Shown: one piece after another, positions 37,618 to 49,055 of the stretch
Layout: every line of letters begins with the position of its first letter
How positions within the stretch are numbered: position 1 is the stretch's first letter
Assembly: GCA_936432065.2 (NCBI GenBank)
Contig: OW386287.2
Span: 75,705,804-75,769,803, forward strand
DNA from: Rutpela maculata
Lineage: Eukaryota; Arthropoda; Insecta; Coleoptera; Cerambycidae
DNA: 64,000 nucleotides
Direction of reading: 5' to 3'
The notes under the pieces: generated by a model
What the model was told of the DNA's origin: nothing
Seen by the model: the letters and a program-made list of their open reading frames with translations, nothing else
Databases searched by the model: none
Position numbers and translations under genes: made by a program

Positions 37618-39018
37618 TAGTCCAATCAATGAATGCCCAAAAGGGGAGAATCTTCCTCTTCAGGGATGTATTGGGGGTAGTTAGGAAGTAAAAATATTAA
37701 AAGTCCCCGCCTCTAGCCCCGCCGCTTCAGGGGGGAGGGGGTGGAAAGGTTCCTTTTTTCGATTTCGATGCGAAATTAAACGTAATTAAATTTTCCACAA
37801 GAATGTTTTTATAATTTACGAGATACTCGCCAGCGAAAATCGATGATTAATAAAAAAATCAGTTATGTACCTTGAATATTTCTATCAAAGCGGTATACCG
37901 TGGTCTGCTAATAAATCACAGTCACAAAACAATCTTTATTTTACAACACTCAACGTATTTACTAACGTAATATTTTGTCGAAATCTATACATTTCCTTAA
38001 ATATACAGTGTGACTCACTTAAAATGAAGATACCCTTATAACTTTTTTATTCTGTTTCCGATTTGAATCAAATTTTACACAAGTATAGAACAAATTAGAA
38101 TCTACTTATAACCAGAAAAACATTCGGCTACTACAAAGGCAAAGCCACCTGCGGTACCAAAATATGCTGAAAAAAGTAAAACATTTTGAATGTTAGAAAT
38201 TCTAAAAAATGCATCCGATCGGCGCCACAAACGTACATACACCAAAATTTGATTTGGTTATTGATGGGGGATTTCTCATATATAAGCTCATCTGACAAAG
38301 GGGATCCTCTGTTTCCGCAATTTTTGGTGGCTACGTGAAATTCGTCAAGACCCAATGTGATTTTTATTCATTTTTATCATATTTTGGTACCGCAGGTGGC
38401 TTTGCCTTTACAGCAGGTGAATGATTTTCTGGTCATAAGTAGATCCTAATTTGTTCTATAGTTGAGTAAAATTTGATTCAAATCGGAAACAAAATGAAAA
38501 AGTTATAAGGGTATCTTCATTTTAAGTGAGTCACGCCGTATATTTAAGGAAATGTATAGATTTCCACAAAATATTACGTTAGGTAGTAAATACGTCGAGT
38601 GTTGTAAAATAGAGATTGTTTTGTGACTGTGATTTATTAGCAGACCACGGTAAACCGCTTTGATAGAAATATTCAAGGTACATAATTGATTTTTTTTTAT
38701 TAATCATCGATTTTCGCTGGCGATTATCTCGTAAATTATCACACATAGGAAGAAAATGAATATAAACATTCTTGTGGGAAATTTAATTACGTTTAATTTT
38801 GCATAGATTACCTTTTATTTCCATTCGACGCATCGTTTCCGAGTTATAAGCGAAGAATCGAAAAAAGGAACCTTTCTACCCCCTTCTCCCCCTGAAACGG
38901 CGGGGCTAGGGGCGGGAACTTTTAGTATGTTTACCTACTAACTACCCCTAACACATCGCCGAAGAGGAAAATTCTTCCCTCCTAAATGTTCTCTACAACT
39001 CTTTCATTGACTGGACTA
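37618..39018. mobile_element. 1.4-kb fold-back element, TAG terminus, 3-bp duplication GTA
   Basis: The arms exceed 500 bp and nearly meet in the middle (about 38150-38400). The ends are TAGTCCAATCAATGAA and, inward from the right, TAGTCCAGTCAATGAA. GTA flanks both sides (37615-37617 and 39019-39021). The minus-strand ORF at 38131-38355 spans the loop and is not a gene I recognise. It lies between the two ends of the CXC gene of element 3. Confidence 0.8.
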
Positions 39019-39160
39019 GTAGCGAATTTGGGGATTAAAATATCATTTTCGCAGACCCAGCCATAGTTCTTGGGCTCTGGCTTTTCCACTATGCCAACAT
39101 GACTCATTATCCAGAGGCGTACTTGGTAATAGCATCTGAAAGGAAAAATAGGAAAATGTA

Positions 39161-39451
39161 CTAGTATGTGCTAGTGCTGCAACACGGATCATTTGTAACA
39201 TTTTGTTTGGATACAATTATTTTATTAATATTGTTTTTACTGCAAAATGATTTTCTGCAACTTAAGTGAAATTTAAAATTTTCAGGTTTTCCACGTATTT
39301 GATTTTTTGGTGATAATATTCGTAAGGAACCATCGTCTTTTCTGATTTCTGCTGCCGAAAAAATCGTAGCGAAGCCCTGAAGTGTTGGGTTCTTAACACC
39401 CGTGTATTCGGTTATGGTTTTACAGCAAAATATACAGGTATATTTATCCAT
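39161..39451 (-). pseudogene. N-terminal zinc-finger-like part of the element-3 protein
   Basis: A 96-codon frame starting MDKYTCIFCCKTITEY and containing a phrase IFSAAEIRKDDG and FKFHLSCRKSFCSKNN. The C-x2-C near the start and the H-x3-C later resemble the N-terminal finger of repeated arthropod ORFs of the CXC-tail kind (M-K-C-x2-C ... H-x-x-C-R). It is on the same strand as the tail at 37429, and the order is right for one gene. The link to the tail is inferred from position and from that general resemblance. Confidence 0.4.
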
Positions 39452-39550
39452 CGTAACTCTGCAAATTTTACAACACGTTAGATTTGGTACACCAAAAAAC
39501 TACAAATAATTACCTACTACCTTTTAAAACTCCAACTAAACATAAGACTA

Positions 39551-39778
39551 TCAACATACACAAAAATAAAACTTATTTCTCTTCAAAATCGCATAAAACA
39601 CCACACAGCAAATTATAAAACACGCATACACATAAACTAAACGACACAAATCGTAAACAAATACTGTACTGTATGTAGCTCGTCGCGGGTTGAGCGGGCA
39701 AGAGGGAGTCTTGCGGCTCTGCCGCCGCCCCACGTTTCGTCGTGAATAGAGCTCTGTATCTCCTTTATTTTTAAACAT
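39551..39778 (-). other. Short open frame upstream of the element-3 start, probably not coding
   Basis: A 75-codon minus-strand frame in GC-richer sequence (GCGGCTCTGCCGCCGCCCC near 39713). It has no recognisable domain. The GC patch may be the promoter side of the element-3 gene. Confidence 0.2.
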
Positions 39779-39954
39779 AGACCCATTATTAATAGAGACA
39801 AATTAAAGCCCATAAAATTTGCCAGTTTTTGAACAGAATAAAATTGAATTTCCTCTGTTTATAACCGACTTATAGCAAGTTTAATATAACAAAAACATTA
39901 AATATTTGCGCAATTCCTAAAATAACATTAATTTTTGAAGGTTACTTTTTATAT

Positions 39955-40344
39955 TGTGACGTGTTTCCACCCTTAGGAAACTACCCCTTGCAAATTCCGT
40001 GGGTTCCAAAAATTATAACAAGAGATGTCCACTAACACACTATTAAATATTTACTGGATACTTCACAATACTATTATTTACACTTTACTGACTAAAAATC
40101 ACAATGTTTATCACTTTGTTTATCTTTGAAGTCTTAACCTCACTTTCTATACTTTCTGAACTACTGAACTACTCGCCGAGAATGCGGTCGGTCTTTTATA
40201 CCCAAAAATGACAGATCTCGATTGTTCTGTGATGACGCCACCATTCTCTAGATCATTCCAGATGTCACCAGAACTAACTTCTGGTAGGTTTCTCGAGTAG
40301 GTGCAAATACACTACATTCATTCTAAGGGTTGTAACACATTACA
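39955..40344 (-). repeat. 3' LTR (in element orientation), 390 bp
   Basis: Bounded by TGTGACGTGTTTCC and ATTACA on the plus strand, preceded by the ATAT duplication. Nearly identical to 43260-43651. Confidence 0.93.
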
Positions 40345-40359
40345 CTGCCCCCTCCTTAA
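40345..40359 (-). promoter_or_regulatory. Polypurine tract of the LTR retrotransposon
   Basis: On the minus strand TTAAGGAGGGGGCAG lies directly against the 3' LTR. Confidence 0.7.
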
Positions 40360-41615
40360 GCCTGAACGTCCCGGTCAGGCAATTCAGCCTCTTTCACATA
40401 CTTCGCCAGTCTATCCAAGTGTACGATCTTCATCGTGGACTTTTTGTTTCGTTGAATACGATAGACGACATCATTAATTCGGGTAATAACAGTATACGGT
40501 CCATCCCAAGGAGGTTGAAATTTCGGGGATCTCCATTCCTTCCGCTGTGGGTTGTACAGCCAAACTAGATCCCCCACCTTGAATCCCCCTGTACTGGCAT
40601 TCTGATCATAACGAGCCTTCAAGCGGTTACTAGTTCTGTTCATCTGCTCTCGATCATTCTTTGGCTGTTCTCGACTTCCATTTCTGTAGTTGCTCATCGA
40701 AAATGGTTCTCCACGGGCAGCACAATTTTTACACTCGTGACACCAGGCCTCCACATCCTGGCGACTATTAACCCAATAGAACTATTCCCGTGCTCTACTC
40801 AATGTCTTGTTTATGCCGAAGTGTCTGCTGGACGTTTCATTATGCGCTTCCTGGAGTACTTCTGGTACACGACACCTGGGAATCACTAGACGCATGGCAA
40901 CCTGCTTCCCATCTGGGCTTTCCCATGCTCTCCTCAAAAGCCCATCTACGACCGTAAGTGAATCCCATTGTGACCATAAAGCCTTCAGCCCCACTTCTTT
41001 GTTGGAAACATCCTTCCATGCTGGACGCGTTCCCTCTTCTTTTGCTCTCAACATGGGTCCGATTTCTACATCGCGCAATTGCTTTTGCCTCAGAGTTTTC
41101 TTTGACCAACTCTCTGGAAGATCGACCTTGACAGTGTTGACTTCAACCATGTTCGACAATCTTTCCACCTGAGGGTAGCGCTTGCAATCTTCTTTATCTG
41201 GTTTTCTGGATAATGCAGGAGTCTTGACTGCCTGCGTTGTCACCAGCCTGGTTTTCTCGCATTGGTCGTTCACTTTCGACAAAATAAATTGTTCGTTCCC
41301 AATCGTTAAGACTCGCTTTCCTACGTCAACAATAAATCCATACTGTTCCATAATGTCCAGTCCCAAAATGAAGTCATCCGTGATGTCAGCCACGATGACC
41401 CTGTGGTCGAACCTTAACTGTCCAATCTGCAAACCCAGGTCTACTTCTCCATGAACCGTAGTCCTGTCCCGCGTAGCTGTCCGGACGATCACTTCTTCAT
41501 TTTGCCTCTTGGTAATCTTTATGCCCGATATAAATCCTGGCCGTACTATTGATGACGTAGTACCTGTGTCGATGATAAACAAACATTTTCTTCCGTTCAC
41601 ATATCCATGCAACAA
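40356..41615 (-). pseudogene. Shortened pol: protease and integrase ends only
   Basis: A single minus-strand frame with one in-frame TAG at about 40782-40784. In order: retroviral-type aspartic protease (FIIDTGTTSSIVRPGF, and ILGLDIMEQYGF), then directly the end of RNase H (ALSRKPDKEDCKRY), the tether, the integrase HHCC zinc region (H-N...RHFG and CHECKNC), and then the integrase C-terminal module (GGFKVGDLVWLYNP, WDGPYTVI). The whole reverse transcriptase with its YxDD site, most of RNase H and the integrase DDE core are missing, yet the frame is kept across both gaps. The protease is complete. The element can only move with help from a full-length relative. Confidence 0.85.
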
Positions 41616-41713
41616 CAGACTGCTTGCGATTCTTCGAAGCTGGGAAATCTTTATTTCTCTGGGGTGGGGTCACTGCATTCCCTAGCCAGAACAACCCCCT
41701 TGGTACTGTTTTC

Positions 41714-42831
41714 CTACTTCTCTTCAAGATTCACAGCATTTACTCGACTCTCCGAATTCTGCTGTCGACAGTCTCGCTTCATGTGTCCTACCTTGCCGCA
41801 GTTGTAACATTTAATACCACCACTCGGCTTTCCTTTGTTTTTCTGTTTTTCCTGCTTTCCAAGGTCATCTAATTTATCCAATAGTTTGGTAAACATTTTC
41901 TGCATCTCAGTCAACATAGGGTTCTGGTTCATTTCTGGTTGCGATTCTTCGAGAGTCACAGCTCGCACTCTCGTCCTTGGCGTATCCCTGTAAGCGGCTT
42001 CTACTTCAAGTGCACGCACCAAAGCTTCGCTACTACTTTGGTGTCTTGTCAGCCTCAGAACTCGCCTGACCTCTTCGTCCCTTATGCCATCTAAAAAGGC
42101 CCCTACGGCTAATTGTTCCTAAAATTCTCTAGGTGCACTCGGATACGCCAGGTGTGCCAGTCTCTCTATGGCAGCCTCGAATTCTTGTAAACTTTCTCCA
42201 GCTTTTTGCATCCGGGATTTCAGCTGAGCCTGGTATAATTGGGCAATTGATCGCCATACCTCAAGTCTAATGCAGCTTCCAAGACTTTAAAGTCCCTTTG
42301 TTTCTCCACCGGGATAGTCTGAAGTAATTCTGAGGCCTGCCCCCTTAACGCCAGTACTAATGCCATAGCCTTTTCCTCGTTATCCCAGTTATTTGCCGAT
42401 GCTGCTGCCTCAAATTGTCTCTTGTAGGTTGTCCATGAGCTTTGGCCGTCAAAGGAGGGAGGCTTTAATCGAGGACCCGATGATGTTACTAACTGGCCTC
42501 CTTTTTCTCTCAGCTGACGTTTCATTTCCTGATCTTCCATAATTTTCTTTAATTCGTCCCTTTCTTCTTGACGTCTTCTTTCTTCCTCTTGACGTCTTTT
42601 CTCCTGTTCTACTTTGTCTTCCTGGCGCCTTCTTTCTTCATCCTCTTTTTCTTTCCGACGTCGCTTTTCTTGCTCTTCCTTTTCTTCTTGACGTTTTCTC
42701 TCCTGTTCTTCTTTGTCTTCTTGACGCCGTTTTTCCTCCTCCTGGCGCTGCTGTGCCATCATTTTTTGGAATTGTTCGAATAAGTCCTGTATTTGTTTAT
42801 CGGATGCCATACTTCTTGTTGTTACGGGCAT
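41714..42831 (-). pseudogene. Gag of the LTR retrotransposon, one frameshift and one stop
   Basis: Starts MPVTTRSMASDK at 42831. Residues about 20-115 are a highly charged repeated E/K/R/Q region (RRQEE- and EEQERKR-type units), expected to form a long coiled helix. A capsid-type region follows (PPSFDGQSSWTTYKRQFEAA, LRGQASELL), then a CCHC knuckle CYNCGKVGHMKRDC near 41790. The frame shifts near 42240, and a TAG follows at about 42120 (after SAPREF). Charged-repeat Gags of this kind occur in arthropod Mdg1-like Gypsy elements. Confidence 0.85.
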
Positions 42832-43240
42832 ACGATGAAATTAAAATAAAATAAATTTAACTGTCACGTCAATATCGGTAATGGAACTTCCCAGACAAAT
42901 CTCGAAATAGCACGAAAAAGTCTTATCCAGAGTCTTTTGTCACTATCCAGTTCAGAGAATTTAATAATCTCCACTAATGTCCAAATAGAAAAGTTTCACG
43001 CACTAAATGAGTCTTTTTCAGTGTCTCTATCACTTCTCAGTTCAAAGGATTTAATTATCACACTAATGTCCTAATAAAATGTTCTACAATGTCTCAAAAA
43101 TGCACTTAACACTATTTTCCTGTTCGAAAATAACCCTCGAACAAATGTCCAGTAAATGAGTCCTCCGGGTTAGCACTAAACCTCGAGAATACTTCTCGAA
43201 CACTCCAGCACAACTTCAGAGCTCCTCTTGTCATAAAATT

Positions 43241-43256
43241 CCGCTTTCTGACACCA
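43241..43256 (-). promoter_or_regulatory. Primer-binding site of the LTR retrotransposon (TGGTGTCAGAAAGCGG)
   Basis: On the minus strand TGGTGTCAGAAAGCGG follows the 5' LTR with three bases between. A site of the TGGTGTCAGAAG type is common in arthropod Gypsy elements. The tRNA is not identified. Confidence 0.65.
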
Positions 43257-43259
43257 ATT

Positions 43260-43651
43260 TGTGACGTGTTTCCACCCTTAGGAAACTACCCCTTGCAAAT
43301 TCCGTGGGTTCCAAAAATTATAACAAGAGATGTCCACTAACACACTTTATTAAATATTTACTGGATACTTCACAATACTATTATTTACACTTTACTGACT
43401 AAAAATCACAATGTTTATCACTTTGTTTATCTTTGAAGTCTTAACCTCACTTTCTATACTTTCTGAACTACTGAACTACTCGCCGAGAATGCGGTCGGTC
43501 TTTTATACCCAAAAATGACAGATCTCGATTGTTCTGTGATGACGCCACCATTCTCTAGATCATTCCAGATGTCACCAGAACTAACTTCTGGTAGGTTTCT
43601 CGAGTAGGTGCAAATACACTACATTCATTCTAAGGGTTGTAACACATTACA
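43260..43651 (-). repeat. 5' LTR (in element orientation), 392 bp
   Basis: Matches 39955-40344 apart from a 2-bp TT insertion, and is followed by the ATAT duplication at 43652. Confidence 0.93.
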
Positions 43652-43971
43652 ATATTTTTGCAGCAAATTGTACATAAATTTAAAGGGCAATGTTCTGCCT
43701 TTTAAACTGAAAAAAAAAACATTTCCTTATCTTCCTTGCTTTCAAAGTTATATAGAGTTAAACTTTAAAATTTATATTTTCAGTTTTTTTAAGTTTTCGG
43801 CCAATAAAATAGGACACGACCACCATACACAGTCGTCCAGTTAATTTTGTGTATAAATTGACCTAATAAACAAATCTGTAAAGGTCTTATAAAATTATAC
43901 GGCAATATTGGGTTTGCCATTAAAACGACGACTTTCGAGGACTCGACCGCCGCTCTATTGTGGAAGTTCTA

Positions 43972-45049
43972 AGTTATTTGTTTAGAATTAAAAAATAGGG
44001 TCGGGCAAAAATTTACAATGATTGAATAGATACTAGAACACAGATATATATATGTAATTATTTTCCTAACAATAATTATGTTTCATCACTATCAATTTTT
44101 ACACTTTACTTGTCTAATATAATACCCCTAACCTACCGATTACTCGGTATCACATTTACGAAAATACACCCTGAATGGTCTAGTAATATTGTAGTACAAT
44201 CAATTCGGCGTGAGGGCAGGTAGCGATTTCTTTATTTTTCGTCTCGTATGGGAGTCGATCATGAGTGTAAAACTGGGTATCCGCACTGGGGGTGTTGTTA
44301 TTCGTTCGCCACCTTCAAACTAAAGGTGCAATTAGTTTTTTTATTTATCTCCGTAACCGTGAAATTGAAAAAATATTTTTTTCTGAAATCGATCTGTACT
44401 GTCTACATTTTCGGTGCGATTTCAGATCGAAAAATGCACAAATCCAGTATTTTAGTTCGATGCTAAGAAACTATCAGAAAACAGACCGAAAAAGATCCGT
44501 CGCCAAGTAACGATCAACAAAAGTAACATTCCCGGGAAAGTAACATTCCTGTACGGTTTTTTATGTATATTTTAGACAGTAAATAAATACACGCAGACAA
44601 ACCAAATCACCTTAACATTTATTAGTAAGCAGTTAGATTGTAATGGAGAAATGTTATGCATTAATACAAATTCCTTAATTTATAATAAGGGAGGTAAGTA
44701 TAAAGAAATTGCTGATACTTTTGTTTTGAGTAAGATTATATTTACATTAAACACTCTTCCAAACCATCCATGAGGTTCACCTTTATGCACACTTTTTTAC
44801 GTGGCATCCCAGGTAGGCCTAACTCACTAGTCATACTGATAGTATTATGTTATTTCCTTCTTTTTTATCGGCCAGGTTGTAGATTGTCTTCTGTAGGAAC
44901 GTCATCGATGAAAATCTCAGGGTACCCATCGATGGAAATCTTCATATCCTCGTCGATAAGAATCTCCGTGTCAACCTCCACGTTGTTTGTCAATTCTGCA
45001 GGTAACATCGATGCGCCTTCGTCCTCGATTTCCTCTTCGTCAAGCAAGC
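43972..45049. other. Sequence with one acidic open frame, otherwise nothing recognised
   Basis: On the minus strand 44865-45060 reads an acidic frame (LLDEEEIEDEGASMLPAELT and further DED/DDVPTED) ending at a stop. At its upstream side it is cut by the end of the mariner-type element. It might be the C-terminal end of an unknown gene or transposon protein. No domain is recognised. Confidence 0.3.
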
Positions 45050-45225
45050 CGAAAACTACCTCTGTACATTTTTTAACGATGTGATGTAGAAATAAAAATC
45101 GAACATTTTTATAAATACTTCCCTTTAGCTAATTGCAACCATTTTCGTTTTATTGAGCAATAAGTACAAAATTCAAGAATGAACTTTAAAAATAGAGGTT
45201 TCTGCAAATAATTCATATGAAAAAA

Positions 45226-46060
45226 TTATAATAAATGCTCTACGTGTTGCAGGCCTGTAGCTAGGGGGGGAGGCAGGACGGCAAAGCCCGTCCTGGAATA
45301 AGTTTCGCCCGACCTACGGTGATCGTAATGGGGGAATATTTTAATATTTTGAAAGAGATTGGGTAAAAATTTTTTAATTTTTTCGGACTAAAAAGTTTTT
45401 TTGGATTTCTCCCCCCTCCCCCGCTCATTAAAAAATGTTTCGGACAAAATAAAATTTTTTTGGATTTCTCCCCCACGCTCATCAAAATTTTCGGACTTTT
45501 TTACGGGCCCGTCCTGAAAAATTGTTTGCCCGCCCTGAAAGCACTTTCTAGCTACAGGCCTGACATGTTGCCCAATTTGATTGACACACATCTCTATGCG
45601 CTTTTGAAATGAGGTTTTTACTGTTCCTAAAATTGACGGTGTGATAGATCTAAAAGCAGTTATTATCCTGTGTTTCATATTTTGTACTGTTGTTGGTGTG
45701 TCTTTATAAACAATTTCCTTCACGTTCCCCATAAAAAGAAATCAATTTTTGTAAGATCTGGGGACCTAGTAGGCCATTTAGTGGATCAATTTCTTCCAAC
45801 CCATTGAAGGGGGTAGGTGTTATTTAAGTGGCCTCTAACTGCATTTAAATAATGTGGTGGAGCACCATTTTGCTGAATCCTTTCAGTAAGATTCACCAAT
45901 AATTGTGGCAGATAGTTTTCCAGAAAATGAAGATAAATAGCTCCATGTACCATCAAAGAAATGTGGCTCTATTACATGTTCTGGCCTCATTTCAGAATTG
46001 GGTTGTTGACGAATTTTCAAAAATGGTGAAATATGGTAGTGGAGGACTTAATTTAGTTAT
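45226..46060 (-). pseudogene. Mariner/Tc1-superfamily transposase, C-terminal half, broken
   Basis: Minus-strand pieces in order: EHVIEPHFFDGT, YLPQLLVNLTERIQ, QQNGAPPHYLNAVRGHLNNT, YPLQWVGRN, WPTRSPDLT-x-DFFLWG, then VKEIVYKDTPTTVQNMKHRI and CVNQIGQHV, with EHLL and a stop at 45226-45228 on the far side of a nested hAT element. The family normally has QDGAPPH with a catalytic aspartate; here it is QNGAPPH, so the second catalytic residue is lost. The third (in SPDLTxxDFF) is present. At least two frameshifts occur. The N-terminal helix-turn-helix is missing. Confidence 0.8.
45250..45562. mobile_element. Non-autonomous hAT element, 313 bp
   Basis: The ends are CAGGCCTGTAGCTAG and its mirror CTAGCTACAGGCCTG. 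Flanks ACGTGTTG (45242-45249) and ACATGTTG (45563-45570) form an 8-bp duplication with one change. It interrupts the last codons of the mariner transposase. The interior has the C-rich and TTTCGGAC repeats often seen in this hAT group. Confidence 0.8.
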
Positions 46061-46133
46061 ATATTTAATTTGGAAGAAAAATTCTTAGCGCAACATATTT
46101 AAAAAAATTGTTGAACTTCGAATATTTGAATGT

Positions 46134-47742
46134 GCCGCGAAAACGGTAGTGACATCATAACGGCAGTTAGATGTGAACTTATAAGCAGAAAAGATGAAGA
46201 CGAATAAGTTGACATTGCTGACAAGAAAGAAAATAACCTTATATGTCAAAAGTAAATTTGACATTTAGCTAGCAGTGATTGATGTTTGCAGTTATTGTTA
46301 ATATTTTTTTACAAAACAACTAAGGCAGTATATCTGTAAAAGCTAATTCTGACATTCTACTTGCGGTAGATATATTTATGGTCAGCGAATTTTTAAAAAG
46401 AGACGATCGTTTTGACATTGCAATGGTTGGAAGTGCAAAAGCTGCAAGGTACTTACGTTACAGCTGCTATAGACAGTACAAACTATTGTAATTTCTGCAA
46501 GAACTTCTTTTATCTTATCTTATTAATATTACATAATAAGTATGTCTAATATGTATTTTATTATTTAATTTAGATGAATTTGTTAACTATACTTTTTATT
46601 TTATTAAATATTTCCTTTTCATTGTTTTATTTCCTATTAACTATATGCATGCGTATCTAACTGAAAACAACAAAATAAGTTTATCTACAAAAGAAATTAT
46701 TTATTATCCATTGATACTCACTTCTAAGAAGAGTCAGAATGAGACTTACGAAGATATCAAGAAACTGTATTATAACAAAAAATAATAAATAGGTAGGTAA
46801 GTACTTTATGCTATAGTATCTATCTAAGCAATAAACAATGATATGTATTTATAACACACATAATTCAAAGGGCATTTATAACTACAATCCAACGCATTCG
46901 GAGCCATTTCCGACTGATTGTGTTCACCGACCTTAGACGACTTTCACAGTTTGTTTCATATAGTTTTTCAACGGCGAGTTTTTAAAATTTCCTTTCTTAA
47001 TTTATTGATCATCCTAGTATTATGGGGCGTCTAGGGAGCTTCATAAATAATCAATAGCTAACAAAAACAACTGCACTTTATTCCAACATAAACTAGATAA
47101 AATACATAAAAGCAGATTAAAACCATTTCCCTCCTTTTAGGAAGTCAAAGCATGAATAACATTCTAATCTAGAGCCGTTAAGTAATACACCCTATTTTAT
47201 CCACCAGTTTGGCGGGTAATTTAAATTTGTAACAGCTAGAACGCCACACAAGTCTTGTAATGCGGCCGTTTTTCCTGCAACATAAACCCATATTAAAAAT
47301 CAAATTCCTGCATTAAGATACAACTTACCACAAATAAAACGCTTAGAATACATTGTAATTTGTTACTTTACTTGACATTGAAATGGTCTCCACAATAAGA
47401 AGACTTGGTCCTTCTCTGGTGGCTTTAAATCATTCATTATTACGTTCAGCGTTTATTATTGGAACACAACAGTTTTTTTGGTGAATTGGTGGTATTATTT
47501 ACACAGTACGGCAGAAAACACTATCTGTACTTATATTTATCCATAACTAGATGCTGTTAAACTATACCGAATTGTAACCTATGAACGTCAGTTGAATTTG
47601 ACGTTAAATATAATGTCAGATTAAACTGTCGTGATTGTCTTTTTTCTCCGTCGCTATCAGCGAGTTTCTAAATTAGTACCCGTTTCTTGTCATTTTATAA
47701 CTAACTTCTCTACAGACTGCCGTTATTATGTCATCTCCGTTT
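46134..47742. mobile_element. Nested inverted-repeat element of 1.6 kb
   Basis: AAAACGGTAGTGACATCATA at about 46137 is mirrored by TATGTCATCTCCGTTTT ending at about 47743, and ATAACGGCAGT is shared. The arms are about 150 bp and quite diverged. The interior includes TGCACTTTATTCCAACATAA (about 47071) but no gene is recognised. Confidence 0.5.
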
Positions 47743-48422
47743 TAAATGCATGTATTTTTGTAATTAATATTATTATAATATTATAAGACTTTCTTTTCAC
47801 CTTCTACATGTTTCTAATGATTTTTTATGAATAATTGTTATTGTTTAACATAGATTCTCCTCAAATTTTAACTTAGTGCAACAACCCAATTGCATAAAGA
47901 CGTGTGTCAATCAAAATGGGCAACATGTGGATCACTTATTATAATTTTTTCTAATGAATTATTTGAAGAAACTTCTATTTTTTAAGTTTATTCTTGAATT
48001 TTGTGCTTATTGCTCGATAAAACGAAAATGGTTGCAATTAGTCATAGGGAAGTACTTACAAAAAATGTTCGTTTTTCATTTCTACATCACACCTTCGAAA
48101 GATGTACAGGGTGTTCCGTTTGAAAAAATTGAGAAAATTCGTTTTAAAAAGTTCTTATTTGAAAAATATTTTTCAGCCACCCTGTACATTTTTAAGAAGT
48201 GAAAATGATTCAAAAACATTAAATAGATGTCTTGTAACTAGTACTCACATAAGTTTTTCTTAAAACCCATCATTGTGACTTTGGTGATTTTTTCAATATG
48301 CATCTGCAGATAGCATTATTTCAACAAAAAAAATTCATTACATCCAAGTAGTTGGGAGATAGTCAATAATAATATAGGAATGAATAGAGTCTAGAAAGAG
48401 GCTTCAAAAAATGTACTGACAT

Positions 48423-49047
48423 CAGTGGCGGCTGGTGAAATTTCAATTTTTTTTTTCTCGTCTGTGGCGCATGTGACATACGAAATATGGGAAATGACAT
48501 CTAGAGAAGCACTTCTCTAATGACGCCTAAAAAATTTTGAAAAAGCAGTTTGCGAAAAAATTTTTGAAAATTCGGTAGACTCCCCTGGATCTAGGGACTC
48601 CTGTTTATTTTTATTTATTTTTTTTTGTCATATGCATTTGACTTTTCATAAAAATACAACAATAGATTTTGGAGTTTATGAAAATATTTTCATTAGTAAC
48701 TGAAATACAACGAATTGAAATATTGTAATTTGTTAAATTGTAAATTACAACATTTCAGTTCATTGTATTTCAGTTAGTACTGAAAGTATTTTCATAAACT
48801 CCAAAATATATTGTAGTATTTTTATGAAAAGTCAAATGCATATGACAAAAAAAAATAAAACTAAACAGGAGTCCCTAGACCCAGGGGAGGCTACCGAATT
48901 TTAAAAAAATTTTTCGCAAACTGTTTTTCAAAATTTTTTAGTTGTCATTAGAGAAGTGCTTCTCTAGATGTTATTTCCCATATTTCGTATGGGTCCCATG
49001 CGCCACAGATGAGAAAAAAAATATTGAAATTTCACCAGCCGCCACTG
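48423..49047. mobile_element. Palindromic hAT MITE, 625 bp, 8-bp duplication ACTGACAT
   Basis: The ends are CAGTGGCGGCTGGTGAAATT and its mirror. ACTGACAT lies on both sides (48415-48422 and 49048-49055). The two halves are mirror copies nearly to the centre (about 48740), making a long hairpin. Confidence 0.92.
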
Positions 49048-49055
49048 ACTGACAT

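Larger units (their letters stand above)
39955..43651 (-). mobile_element. Non-autonomous Ty3/Gypsy LTR retrotransposon, RT and integrase core deleted
   Basis: Two LTRs (39955-40344 and 43260-43651) start TG and end CA and are flanked by ATAT on both sides (39951-39954 and 43652-43655). The coding strand is minus: gag at 42831-41714 and a shortened pol at 41615-40356. The LTRs differ, as far as I can see, by a single 2-bp indel (ACTATTAAA against ACTTTATTAAA), so it inserted recently into the right arm of long-TIR element 3. Confidence 0.93.
36637..43971. mobile_element. Long-TIR CXC element 3, split by two insertions
   Basis: Left arm about 36637-37150 begins TAGAAACTTCTGCAAT. The right arm is in two pieces, about 39775-39954 and 43652-43971, because an LTR retrotransposon sits in it. 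The outer end read inward is TAGAACTTCCACAAT. Shared landmarks are GCGGCGGTCG, AAACCCAATAT, TGGACGACTGT and AATTCCTAAAATAAC/GTTATTTTAGGAATT. The flanking triplets are AAT and AGT, so the duplication is unclear. On the minus strand it encodes a protein start (39161-39451) and a CXC end (37429-37593), with the middle replaced by a fold-back element. Confidence 0.7.
45050..48110. mobile_element. Mariner-type DNA transposon with inverted arms, containing two nested elements
   Basis: The left arm (about 45050-45249 and, beyond the nested hAT, 45571-45620) is mirrored by about 47870-48110: CTGTACAT, GATGTGATGTAGAAAT, ATTGCAACCATTTTCG, GCAATAAG and the CAACATGT coding end all recur. The right end borders ACAGGGTGTTCCG, a motif typical of insect mariner-like termini. 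Inside are a broken transposase, a hAT MITE in its left arm and an inverted-repeat element at 46134-47742. Confidence 0.6.

Noticed and set aside
38131..38355. 74-codon frame in the loop of the fold-back element
   Set aside because: It spans the palindrome loop, and no domain is recognised.
42568..42783. 71-codon plus-strand frame rich in F and L
   Set aside because: It is the antisense reading of the charged repeat in gag.
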